The translations under genes and the position numbers were made by a program. From contig JAGWVC010000056.1 in assembly GCA_018971065.1 (NCBI GenBank), forward strand, positions 1 to 26,006: a stretch of 26,006 bases of DNA, given 5' to 3'. Positions within the stretch are counted from its first letter, which is position 1, and each line of letters starts with the position of its first letter. The DNA comes from Sphingomonadales bacterium (GTDB lineage Bacteria > Pseudomonadota > Alphaproteobacteria > Sphingomonadales > Sphingomonadaceae). Below the pieces are notes generated by a model that had not been told where the DNA came from, made no database searches, and saw nothing but the letters and a program-made list of their open reading frames with translations. Shown here piece by piece: positions 10,965 through 17,572 of this stretch.

Positions 10965-12092
10965 ATGACCGGCCCGGTGCGGATCGCCGTCCTGCGTGAA
11001 CGGGCCAGCGGGGAGACCCGCGTGTCCGCGACGCCGGAGACGGTGAAGAAATTCATCGCGCTGGGCGCGGTGGTTTCGGTTGAACCCGGCGCGGGGGCAG
11101 GGGCGTCGATTGCCGATGCCGACTATGCGGCGGCGGGGGCCGGCGTTTCGGACGCGGCGCTGACCGGGGCGGACATCGTGCTGGGGGTGCAGGGGCCGGA
11201 CGTTGCGGCGCTTTCGGGCGCGCATGACGGGGCGTGGATCGTGGCGGCGTTGGAGCCGTTCGCGCAGCGGGCGCGGATCGACGCTTATGCCGAGCATGGC
11301 TTCGAGGCGCTGGCGATGGAGTTCATGCCGCGCATAACCCGCGCGCAGTCGATGGACATTCTCTCGTCGCAGTCGAACCTGTCGGGCTACAAGGCGGTGG
11401 TGGATGCCGCCGGGGTCTATGGCCGGGCGTTTCCGATGATGATGACGGCGGCGGGGACGGTTTCGGCGGCCAAGGCGTTCGTGATGGGCGTGGGCGTGGC
11501 GGGCCTTCAGGCGATCGCGACGGCGCGGCGGCTGGGGGCGCAGGTTTCCGCCACCGACGTGCGTTCGGCCACCAAGGAGCAGATCCAGTCGCTGGGCGCG
11601 AAGCCGATCTTTGTCGAGAGCGTGGCGGGGATCGAGGGCGAGGGTGCGGGTGGTTATGCCACCGAGATGTCCGAGGAATATCAGCGGGCGCAGGCCGAGC
11701 TGGTTTCGGGGCATATCGCCAAGCAGGATATCGTCATCACCACCGCGCTGATCCCCGGACGCGCGGCGCCACGGCTGATCACCGATGCGCAGATCGCGAC
11801 GATGAAGCCGGGTTCGGTGATCTTCGATCTGGCGGTGGCGCAGGGCGGGAATGTCGAGGGTTCGGTGGCCGATCAGGTGGTCGAGCGGCATGGCGTGAAG
11901 ATCATGGGCTGGTCGAACACGCCGGCACGGCTGCCGGCGGATGCTTCGGCGTTGTATGCGCGCAACCTGTACAACTTCCTGTCGGCGTTCTGGGACAAGG
12001 ACGCCGGGCGGCCGGTGCTGGATGCCGAGATCGGCGACGCGGTGCGGCTGACGCGGGGTGGGCAGGTGGTGAACCCGAGGTTGCTGGGGTGA
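10965..12092 (+). CDS. pntAA: Proton-translocating NAD(P) transhydrogenase subunit alpha part 1 (NAD-binding domain I)
   Basis: Domain I of the proton-translocating transhydrogenase binds NAD(H) and passes hydride to NADP in domain III. At 375 residues it matches the soluble PntAA of Rhodospirillum-type three-subunit enzymes rather than the fused PntA of E. coli. Recognisable parts are VLRERASGETRVSATPETVKK at the N-terminus, the RITRAQSMDILSSQSNLSGY segment (~124-143), the Rossmann motif GVGVAGLQAIATARRLGA and VITTALIPGRAAPRLIT. It is the first large gene of the pnt unit; the next subunit would normally follow at once, but here a DUF559 cassette of about 500 bp intervenes. It has no strong ribosome-binding site of its own and probably depends partly on the small gene ending 8 bp before it. 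Confidence 0.95.
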   Translation: MTGPVRIAVLRERASGETRVSATPETVKKFIALGAVVSVEPGAGAGASIADADYAAAGAGVSDAALTGADIVLGVQGPDVAALSGAHDGAWIVAALEPFAQRARIDAYAEHGFEALAMEFMPRITRAQSMDILSSQSNLSGYKAVVDAAGVYGRAFPMMMTAAGTVSAAKAFVMGVGVAGLQAIATARRLGAQVSATDVRSATKEQIQSLGAKPIFVESVAGIEGEGAGGYATEMSEEYQRAQAELVSGHIAKQDIVITTALIPGRAAPRLITDAQIATMKPGSVIFDLAVAQGGNVEGSVADQVVERHGVKIMGWSNTPARLPADASALYARNLYNFLSAFWDKDAGRPVLDAEIGDAVRLTRGGQVVNPRLLG

Positions 12093-12111
12093 ATATCGGT
12101 GTCACCTTCCA

Positions 12112-12165
12112 GAATCTCCTCCGTTGGGGGAGGTGGCAGGCCGCAGGCCTGACGGAGGGGGCCTG
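12112..12165 (+). repeat. Left 54-bp inverted repeat of the DUF559 cassette
   Basis: This sequence is matched, in inverted orientation and without gaps, by 12515-12568 at 49 of 54 positions. It contains a hairpin CAGGCC-GCA-GGCCTG (12137-12151) and ends in GGAGGGGGCCTG, whose GGAGG lies 9 bp before the GTG start of the DUF559 gene and so doubles as its ribosome-binding site. It begins 19 bp after the pntAA stop codon. Confidence 0.93.
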
Positions 12166-12167
12166 AA

Positions 12168-12587
12168 GTGGAGACGCATTCTCCCAAGGCGTTAAGTACC
12201 GCCCGGAAGTTACGCCGCGAGATGTCGCTGCCCGAAGGCCTGTTGTGGCGACACTTGCGGCAAAGGCCGATGGGTGTGAAGTTTCGCAAGCAACATCCCA
12301 TCGGCAATGTCGTTGTCGATTTCTTTTGTGCGCAGGCCCGGTTGGTGATCGAAATCGACGGAATTTCGCACGACATGGGCGAAAGGTCCGTGCGTGACCG
12401 GCGGCGCGATGCGTGGTTGCATTCGCAAGGTTACGAGGTCGTTCGAGTGCCGGCATCGGACGTGTTGCGCGATCCGGCGGCGGTTGCAGCATCGCTGGTT
12501 ACGCTGTGCCTTGACAGGCCCCCTCCGTCAGCCCTGCGGGCTGCCACCTCCCCCAAAGGGGGAGACTCTTTCGGAGTCGTTTGCTGA
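12168..12587 (+). CDS. DUF559 domain protein (Vsr/restriction-endonuclease-like fold)
   Basis: A 139-residue protein whose core (about 11-110) is the DUF559 pattern: [20 protein letters not shown], then [18 protein letters not shown], then [13 protein letters not shown], then [21 protein letters not shown]. Asp51, Glu62 and Asp64 are placed like the acidic residues of the PD-(D/E)xK/Vsr-type nuclease fold, so a DNA-cleaving role is plausible but unproven. Residues 116-134 (including [15 protein letters not shown]) are translated from the right inverted repeat rather than from domain sequence. The GTG start at 12168 is two bases past the left repeat, which supplies GGAGG. The stop TGA (12585-12587) is one base before the pntAB ATG, so ribosomes leaving this gene could restart on pntAB. 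Confidence 0.87.
   Translation: METHSPKALSTARKLRREMSLPEGLLWRHLRQRPMGVKFRKQHPIGNVVVDFFCAQARLVIEIDGISHDMGERSVRDRRRDAWLHSQGYEVVRVPASDVLRDPAAVAASLVTLCLDRPPPSALRAATSPKGGDSFGVVC
12515..12568 (-). repeat. Right 54-bp inverted repeat of the DUF559 cassette
   Basis: Inverted copy of 12112-12165 with five mismatches in 54. Two of them are the two sides of one base pair in the inner hairpin, so pairing is kept (G-C in the left copy, C-G in the right). It also contains the perfect palindrome CTCCCCC-AAA-GGGGGAG at 12548-12564. It lies inside the 3' end of the DUF559 reading frame and encodes residues 116-134. Confidence 0.93.
12564..12578 (+). repeat. Small GACTC/GAGTC hairpin at the right cassette end
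   Basis: GACTC TTTCG GAGTC forms a five-base-pair stem with a five-base loop immediately after the CTCCCCC/GGGGGAG palindrome. Both arms are GANTC sites, that is, potential CcrM targets 10 bp apart. It overlaps the end of the right inverted repeat by five bases and ends 10 bp before pntAB. Confidence 0.6.
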
Positions 12588-12588
12588 T

Positions 12589-12885
12589 ATGGACTTCATC
12601 AGTATCCTCTCGATTTTCGTGATGGCCTGTTTCGTGGGCTATTACGTGGTGTGGTCGGTGACGCCGGCGTTGCACACGCCGTTGATGGCGGTGACCAACG
12701 CGATTTCCTCGGTGATTGTGGTGGGGGCGCTGATTGCGGCGGCCGCGCCGGTGCTGGGGGCGGGCGGCGCGGTGTCGAAGTGGCTGGGGCTGGGCGCGGT
12801 GGTGCTGGCCAGCGTCAACATCTTCGGCGGGTTTGCGGTGACGGCGCGGATGCTGGCGATGTACAAGAAGAAGGAGAAGAAGTGA
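12589..12885 (+). CDS. pntAB: NAD(P) transhydrogenase subunit alpha part 2 (membrane subunit)
   Basis: A 98-residue membrane subunit that supplies the first transmembrane helices of domain II in the three-subunit transhydrogenase. Three hydrophobic segments are visible: [38 protein letters not shown] and [20 protein letters not shown], then the conserved [20 protein letters not shown] tail. The ATG at 12589 is one base after the DUF559 stop and starts at the family's usual N-terminus. The nearest purine-rich upstream sequence, GGAG at 12573-12576, is 12 bases from the ATG, so its own initiation signal is weak and re-initiation after DUF559 is likely. Its stop overlaps the pntB start by one base. 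Confidence 0.94.
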   Translation: MDFISILSIFVMACFVGYYVVWSVTPALHTPLMAVTNAISSVIVVGALIAAAAPVLGAGGAVSKWLGLGAVVLASVNIFGGFAVTARMLAMYKKKEKK

Positions 12886-14297
12886 TGGAACACATCGCTG
12901 TGTCTCCTTGGGCGATGCTGGCCTATCTGGTTTCGGGCGTGCTGTTCATCCTGGCGCTGCGCGGGCTTTCCAGCCCTGCGAGCAGCCGCGCGGGCAATCG
13001 CTTCGGCATGCTGGGCATGACGATTGCGGTGGTGACGACGCTGGTGACGCATGGCGTTGCCAGCCTGCCCGAGATTGCCGGGGCGTTGGTGATCGGTGGC
13101 GGCATCGGCTTCGTGATCGCACGGCAGATCAAGATGACCGACATGCCGCAGCTTGTGGCAGCGTTCCACTCGCTCGTGGGTCTTGCCGCCGTGCTGGTGG
13201 GCTGGGCGGCGTATCTCAATCCGCAGGCCTTTGGGATTGCCGGGCCGGACGGGGTGATCGAGGCGCAATCGCGGGTCGAGATGGGGCTGGGCATCGCCAT
13301 TGGTGCCATCACTTTCTCGGGTTCGGTGATCGCGTTCCTCAAGCTGGCGGGCAAGATGTCGGGCGCGCCGATCCTGTTGCCGGCGCGGCATGTGATCAAC
13401 CTCGGCACGATCGTCGCGATCCTCGGGCTGGTGGCCTATTTCACGCAGGACCAGTCGCTGTGGGTGATCGGGGTGGTGACGGCGCTGTCGTTCCTGATCG
13501 GCTTCCTGCTGATCATCCCGATCGGCGGGGCGGACATGCCGGTGGTGGTGTCGATGCTCAACTCGTATTCGGGCTGGGCGGCGGCGGCGATGGGGTTCAC
13601 GCTGCACAACACGGCGATGATCATCACCGGCGCGCTGGTCGGCTCGTCGGGCGCGATCCTGTCGTACATCATGTGCAAGGCGATGAATCGCGGGTTCTTC
13701 AGCGTGATCGCCGGCGGGTTCGGTGCGGAGGCGGCGGCGGGCGGCGGCGAGGCGAAGGAGCAGCGGCCGTGGAAGCGCGGCTCTGCAGAGGACGCGGCGT
13801 TCCTGCTGAAGGAAGCCGAGAACGTCATCATCATCCCCGGCTATGGCATGGCGGTGGCGCAGGCGCAGCACGTGCTGCGCGAGATGGGCGACGTGCTGAA
13901 GAAGGAAGGCGTCAACGTCAAGTACGCGATCCATCCGGTGGCGGGGCGGATGCCCGGGCACATGAACGTGCTGCTGGCAGAGGCCAACGTGCCGTATGAC
14001 GAGGTGTTCGAGCTGGAGGACATCCAGGGCGACTTCGCGCAGTGCGACGTGGCGTTCATCATCGGCGCCAACGACGTGGTGAACCCGGCGGCGAAGACGG
14101 ACAAGTCCAGCCCGATCTATGGCATGCCGGTGTTCGACGTGGACAAGGCCAAGACCATCATGTTCATCAAGCGCAGCATGGGCGGCGTCGGTTATGCCGG
14201 GGTGGACAACGACGTGTTCTACATGGACCAGACGATGATGCTGCTGGCTGACGCGAAGAAGATGGTCGAGGACATCGTCAAGGCGCTGGCTCACTGA
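12885..14297 (+). CDS. pntB: NAD(P) transhydrogenase subunit beta
   Basis: The 470-residue beta subunit carries the rest of the proton channel and NADP-binding domain III. The first ~290 residues hold about nine hydrophobic helices. The last ~180 form domain III, with IIIPGYGMAVAQAQ, YAIHPVAGRMPGHMNVLLAEA, FIIGANDVVNPAAKTD, GMPVFDVDKAKT and FIKRSMGGVGYAGVDN, all diagnostic for PntB. The enzyme uses the proton gradient to reduce NADP with NADH in the cytoplasmic membrane. The ATG overlaps the pntAB stop (TGATG) and AAGGAGAAGAAG lies just before it, so the two membrane subunits are made together. A longer upstream frame exists but duplicates pntAB in another frame. Confidence 0.96.
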   Translation: MEHIAVSPWAMLAYLVSGVLFILALRGLSSPASSRAGNRFGMLGMTIAVVTTLVTHGVASLPEIAGALVIGGGIGFVIARQIKMTDMPQLVAAFHSLVGLAAVLVGWAAYLNPQAFGIAGPDGVIEAQSRVEMGLGIAIGAITFSGSVIAFLKLAGKMSGAPILLPARHVINLGTIVAILGLVAYFTQDQSLWVIGVVTALSFLIGFLLIIPIGGADMPVVVSMLNSYSGWAAAAMGFTLHNTAMIITGALVGSSGAILSYIMCKAMNRGFFSVIAGGFGAEAAAGGGEAKEQRPWKRGSAEDAAFLLKEAENVIIIPGYGMAVAQAQHVLREMGDVLKKEGVNVKYAIHPVAGRMPGHMNVLLAEANVPYDEVFELEDIQGDFAQCDVAFIIGANDVVNPAAKTDKSSPIYGMPVFDVDKAKTIMFIKRSMGGVGYAGVDNDVFYMDQTMMLLADAKKMVEDIVKALAH

Positions 14298-14596
14298 TGC
14301 GGTGCGCGGTTCTGGTCCTTGCCCTGCTGGCCGGGGCGTGCGTGCAGGACATCAAGCAGAACCGGGTGGAGACCGCGCTGGTCAACGCCGGGCTGCCGCA
14401 GCCGTTGTCGGAATGCATGGCGCGGCGGATGGCCGAGAAGCTGACGATCGCGCAGTTGCGGCGGTTGCAGGCGCTGGGCGTGGAGAAGCGCACCTATGGC
14501 GACTATATCCGCGCGGTGAAGAATGTGCATGACAACGACGCGCTGGAAGTGCTGCTGGCGTCGTTTGCCTTGTGCAAGACCGGGATTGTCCGCTGA
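14297..14596 (+). CDS. Small exported protein of unknown function, coupled to pntB
   Basis: I do not recognise this 99-residue protein. It starts with a short basic-hydrophobic leader MRCAVLVLALLAGAC that reads as a signal peptide with an imperfect lipobox (AGAC, Cys15), so it may be a lipoprotein or simply periplasmic. The mature part is helical-looking and charged, with further cysteines in SECMARR and FALCKTG that could form a disulfide. The ATG overlaps the pntB stop by one base (TGATG), implying co-translation with the transhydrogenase. The coding bias matches its neighbours. Function is unknown; a link to the pump is only suggested by position. Confidence 0.72.
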   Translation: MRCAVLVLALLAGACVQDIKQNRVETALVNAGLPQPLSECMARRMAEKLTIAQLRRLQALGVEKRTYGDYIRAVKNVHDNDALEVLLASFALCKTGIVR

Positions 14597-14697
14597 AGCG
14601 AACAGGTTGGCCGGTGATTGGCTGATTCGGCGGGTGGACGGCGGCGCGGGGGTTTCCTAAGTCGCCGGCATCCTCCCACGAACCCCGGAGCATTCCC

Positions 14698-15393
14698 TTG
14701 CGCAAACTCGGCCTGATCGGCGGCATGTCCTGGCTGTCGACACGGACCTATTACGAACACATCAACCGCATCGTGCAGGCCACGGCGGGCATGAGCGCGA
14801 GCGCGCCGATGGTGATCGAGAGCCTGGATTTCAGCAGCCTGGTGCGGCTGTCGAGCGACGCGGACTGGGAGCGTGCGGCCGGGGTGCTGGCCGACGCGGC
14901 GAAGCGGCTGGAGGCGGCGGGCGCCGGGGCGCTGGTGATCGGCGCGAATTCGATGCACAAGGTCTATAACCAGGTGGCGGCGGCCGTCGGCATTCCGGTG
15001 CTGCACATTGCCGATTGCGTGGGTGAGCGGATGGCAGCCAACGGCGTGAAGCGCGCCGCGCTGATCGGCACGCGCAACGTGATGGTGGAAGGGTTCTATC
15101 GCCGCAGGCTGGTGTCGCGCGACATCGAGCTGCTCCCGCCGGACATGGACAGCATCGCGACGCTGGACCGCATCATCTATGACGAGCTGCTGCTGGGCAA
15201 GGCCAGCCGTCAGTCGGAGCGCGAGCTGAAGACGATGATGGTGAACCTGCAGCAGAAGGGGGCGCAGGCGGTGGTGCTGGGCTGCACCGAGCTGGAGATG
15301 ATCGTCGATGTCGATGCCAACGTGCTGCCGATCTACGACAGCACGCGGATTCATGCCGAGGCGGCGGCGGCGTGGATTCTCGACGGCCAGTGA
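14698..15393 (+). CDS. Aspartate/glutamate racemase-family protein lacking the first catalytic cysteine
   Basis: A 231-residue protein with the fold of PLP-independent amino-acid racemases, colinear with E. coli YgeA (LIGGMSWLST near the N-terminus, GFYRRRL, IIYDELLLGK, VLGCTELEM, DSTRIHAEAA at the end). The second catalytic cysteine is present (Cys196 in GCTE). At the first position, where YgeA has CTNTMHK, this protein has GANSMHK (82-88), so the cysteine is replaced by Gly82. A standard two-base racemization is therefore doubtful; a one-sided or different reaction is possible. The start is a TTG (14698) with GGAG 7 bp upstream. It overlaps the next gene by GTGA. No long ATG form is available. 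Confidence 0.85.
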   Translation: MRKLGLIGGMSWLSTRTYYEHINRIVQATAGMSASAPMVIESLDFSSLVRLSSDADWERAAGVLADAAKRLEAAGAGALVIGANSMHKVYNQVAAAVGIPVLHIADCVGERMAANGVKRAALIGTRNVMVEGFYRRRLVSRDIELLPPDMDSIATLDRIIYDELLLGKASRQSERELKTMMVNLQQKGAQAVVLGCTELEMIVDVDANVLPIYDSTRIHAEAAAAWILDGQ

Positions 15394-16571
15394 TCGATAC
15401 GGCGGTTTCGGGCGCGCGGTCGCCGCTGGCGTGCGATCCGGCGCGGTCGCGCGGGCGCGAGTTCGGCACTGAGAGCGTGATCGCGCGCGGCCCGCGCAGC
15501 GAATATCAGCGCGACCGCGACCGCATCATCCATTCGATCGCGTTCCGGCGGCTGCGGCACAAGACCCAGGTGTTCATCGCGCCCGATGGCGACCACTATC
15601 GCGTGCGGCTGACGCATAGCCTTGAGGTGGCGCAGATCGGCCGGGTGATCGCGCGGGCGCTGGGGCTGGACGAGGATCTGACCGAGGCGCTGTGCCTGGC
15701 GCACGATATCGGCCATCCGCCGTTCGGCCATTCGGGCGAGGATGCGCTGGATGCGGCGCTGAAGGACCACGGCGGGTTCGACCATAACGCGCATTGCCTG
15801 CGGGTGCTGATGCGGCTGGAATCGCCCTATTGCGAGCATGACGGGCTGAACCTGACCTGGGAACTGCTGGAAGGGCTGGCCAAGCACAACGGGCCGGTGC
15901 GGATGCCGGGCTGGGCGCTGGCGGAGCTGGATCGGGCATATCCGCTGGACCTGGGCGAGTGGTCGTGCCTTGAAGCGCAGGTGGCGGCGCTGGCGGACGA
16001 CATTGCCTATGACAACCACGACATCGACGATGGGCTGCGGGCCGGGTTTTTGAGCCTCGACGATCTGCTGACGCAGCCGTTCGTGGCCGAGCAGTGGCGG
16101 GCGGTGGAGCGCAAGTTTCCCGGCGCGCCGCGCGATCGGCAATTGCGCGAACTGGTGCGCAGCCAGATCGGCCTGATGGTCAATGATGTGATCGCGGAGA
16201 CGCAGGCGCGGTCGGCCGGCATGGGCTCGCCGGCGGACGTGCGCGGGGCGGGGCGGCCGACCTGTGCGTTCTCGAAGGGGTTGGAGGGCGTGGAGCGTGA
16301 GCTGAAGCGGTTCATGTATGACCGGCTGTATTACCACCCCGAGCAACTGGCGGCGGCGGAAAGCGCGCGCGAGGTGACGGCGGGGCTGTATGCGGCATAC
16401 GATGCCGATCCGGCGGCGATGGGGCCGCGTTGGGCGGGTGCATTGCCGACGGAGGAGCCGGGGCGGAGCCGGCATATCGCCGACTTCATCGCCGGGATGA
16501 CCGACCGGTTCGCGATGGCGGAGTTCGGGCGGCTGTTCGGCCGGGTGCCGGAGCGCCTTTCCAGCGTATGA
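15390..16571 (+). CDS. dgt: Deoxyguanosinetriphosphate triphosphohydrolase-like protein
   Basis: An HD-domain dNTP triphosphohydrolase that cleaves dNTPs to nucleosides and tripolyphosphate, controlling dNTP pools. The 393 residues match the dGTPase-like (type 2) family. Motifs in order are RSEYQRDRDRIIHSIAFRRL (36-55), metal ligand His76 in RLTHSLEVAQI, HD at 105-106 in LAHDIGHPPFGHSGE, and ADDIAYDNHDIDD with the last Asp ligand. The start is taken as GTG at 15390 because it overlaps the upstream stop (GTGA) and lies shortly before the conserved ACDPARSRGREF; a GTG at 15372 would add six residues. It overlaps the next gene by ATGA. The allosteric-site residues cannot be judged without a structure. 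Confidence 0.92.
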   Translation: MIDTAVSGARSPLACDPARSRGREFGTESVIARGPRSEYQRDRDRIIHSIAFRRLRHKTQVFIAPDGDHYRVRLTHSLEVAQIGRVIARALGLDEDLTEALCLAHDIGHPPFGHSGEDALDAALKDHGGFDHNAHCLRVLMRLESPYCEHDGLNLTWELLEGLAKHNGPVRMPGWALAELDRAYPLDLGEWSCLEAQVAALADDIAYDNHDIDDGLRAGFLSLDDLLTQPFVAEQWRAVERKFPGAPRDRQLRELVRSQIGLMVNDVIAETQARSAGMGSPADVRGAGRPTCAFSKGLEGVERELKRFMYDRLYYHPEQLAAAESAREVTAGLYAAYDADPAAMGPRWAGALPTEEPGRSRHIADFIAGMTDRFAMAEFGRLFGRVPERLSSV

Positions 16572-17260
16572 TTGGCAAGGGCGACGGTTTGCAGGTGTGC
16601 CTTGTCGGCGCGACCGGGCTGGTGGGACAGGCGCTGATCCGCGAATGCCGGGGGCGCCCAGGGTTCCGGCTGACCGGGGTGACGCGGCGCGAGGTGCCGT
16701 TGCCGGACGGCGCGCGGGTGGAACTGGTGCTGGCGCCGGTGGAGGCGTGGGATGCGGCGCTGGCGCGACTGGCGCCCGACGTGGTGGTCTGCGCGCTGGG
16801 GACGACGCGGGCGAAGGCGGGCAGCGAGGCGGCGTTCCGCGCCGTGGACGTGGATCTGGTGCTGGACGTGGCGCGCGCGGCAAAGGCGGCAGGGGCGCGG
16901 CAGTTCATCCTGGTGTCGTCGGTGGGGGCTGACGGGAGCGCCAGGGGCGCCTATCTGCGGGCCAAGGGCGACGTCGAAGCGGCGGTGGCAAAGCTGGGGT
17001 TCCGGCGGCTGGACGTGGTGCGGCCGGGCCTGCTGCGCGGGTCGCGCGGGGAATCGCGTCCGCTGGAGCGCGTGGCGCAAGCGCTGGCGCCGCTGGTTGA
17101 TCCACTGCTGCATGGCAAGTGGCGCCGCTTTCGATCGATCCGGGGGGATGTGCTGGCGCGCGCGATTCTGGTGCTGGCCACGGAAAAGGCCGCCGGCCGA
17201 TTTGCCCACGAACACGACGCGTTGCGACGAGCCGCGTCGCGGGCCGTACCATCGGCCTAA
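16568..17260 (+). CDS. NAD(P)-binding Rossmann protein (HTATIP2/NmrA-like)
   Basis: A 230-residue extended/atypical SDR-like protein with an N-terminal Rossmann motif VGATGLVGQAL (13-23). Further motifs are DVVVCALGTTRAKAGSEAAF and FILVSSVGADGSARGAYLRAKGDVE, where Tyr and Lys form a YxxxK. LDVVRPGLLRGSR follows, typical of the TIP30/HTATIP2-like oxidoreductases. Activity and substrate are unknown. The ATG at 16568 overlaps the dGTPase-like stop (ATGA). It is the last gene before the glycine riboswitch, with no obvious terminator hairpin and U-tract between. Confidence 0.82.
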   Translation: MIGKGDGLQVCLVGATGLVGQALIRECRGRPGFRLTGVTRREVPLPDGARVELVLAPVEAWDAALARLAPDVVVCALGTTRAKAGSEAAFRAVDVDLVLDVARAAKAAGARQFILVSSVGADGSARGAYLRAKGDVEAAVAKLGFRRLDVVRPGLLRGSRGESRPLERVAQALAPLVDPLLHGKWRRFRSIRGDVLARAILVLATEKAAGRFAHEHDALRRAASRAVPSA

Positions 17261-17334
17261 TTTATGTTGGGGATAGTCAGACACAATAGTTTTGACTTTT
17301 GCGGTGCAGCATAGGATGGCGGGACGTCGCTGAT

Positions 17335-17530
17335 CGCGCGGGAGAGACTGGCTGATTCGCAAGATGACGCCGGCGCCGAAGGAGCAACCGCCCCGGAAAC
17401 TCTCAGGCAAATGGACCGCGTGGGTCGATAGCGATACTCTGGAAAGCGTTCCCGGCTGCGGCGGGGGGCCACCGAAGGTGTAAGCCCGCAGGTTTCTGCG
17501 GGGGAAGCTCTCAGGTTTCCGTGACAGAGG
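17335..17530 (+). ncRNA. Tandem glycine riboswitch (gcvT leader)
   Basis: Two glycine aptamers in tandem precede gcvT. Aptamer 1 (~17335-17424) has CGGGAGAGAC at its 5' side and the signature GGAAACTCTCAGGCAAA with GGACCG at its 3' side. Aptamer 2 (~17434-17530) has CTCTGGAAAGCG, the CACCGAAGGTG stem, and GAAGCTCTCAGGTTTCCG closing with CAGAG, which can pair with CTCTG at 17437-17441. It senses glycine and normally turns the cleavage system on. The transcript start is unknown: TTGACT (17292-17297) and TAGGAT (17312-17317) look like promoter boxes but are only 14 bp apart. Boundaries are approximate to several bases. Confidence 0.93.
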
Positions 17531-17554
17531 GGGCGCCGGAACCGGTGCCCTTTT
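17531..17554 (+). terminator. Terminator-like hairpin at the riboswitch expression platform
   Basis: GGGCGCCG-GAAC-CGGTGCCC forms an eight-base-pair stem (one G-U) with a tetraloop, followed by TTTT (17551-17554). It begins directly after the closing stem of the second aptamer and ends 18 bp before the gcvT GTG, so it is placed to act as an attenuator controlled by glycine. The U-tract is short, so termination strength is uncertain. Confidence 0.7.
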
Positions 17555-17572
17555 GCGCGGAAGCGAGAGACT

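Larger units (their letters stand above)
12112..12578 (+). mobile_element. Putative DUF559-associated palindromic-repeat cassette inserted in the pnt operon
   Basis: The segment consists of a 54-bp inverted repeat, a DUF559 gene, the second repeat copy and a terminal hairpin. It separates pntAA from pntAB, which are adjacent in the three-subunit operons I know of, so an insertion is the simplest reading. The inner gene uses visibly more A/T-ending codons (TTA, AGT, TTT, TGT) than the surrounding pnt genes, suggesting different origin. There is no transposase and I find no convincing target-site duplication. Mobility is therefore inference, by analogy with REP/RAYT units in which palindromic repeats flank a nuclease-like gene. 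Confidence 0.55.

Noticed and set aside
12090..12591. Possible target-site duplication around the DUF559 cassette (TGAATAT at 12090-12096 and TGATAT at 12585-12590)
   Set aside because: The match is imperfect, very short, and both copies overlap stop/start codons that could resemble each other by chance.
17292..17317. TTGACT/TAGGAT as a definite promoter for the gcv leader
   Set aside because: The 14-bp spacing is too short for a standard sigma-70 promoter, so it is mentioned only as a candidate within the riboswitch entry.
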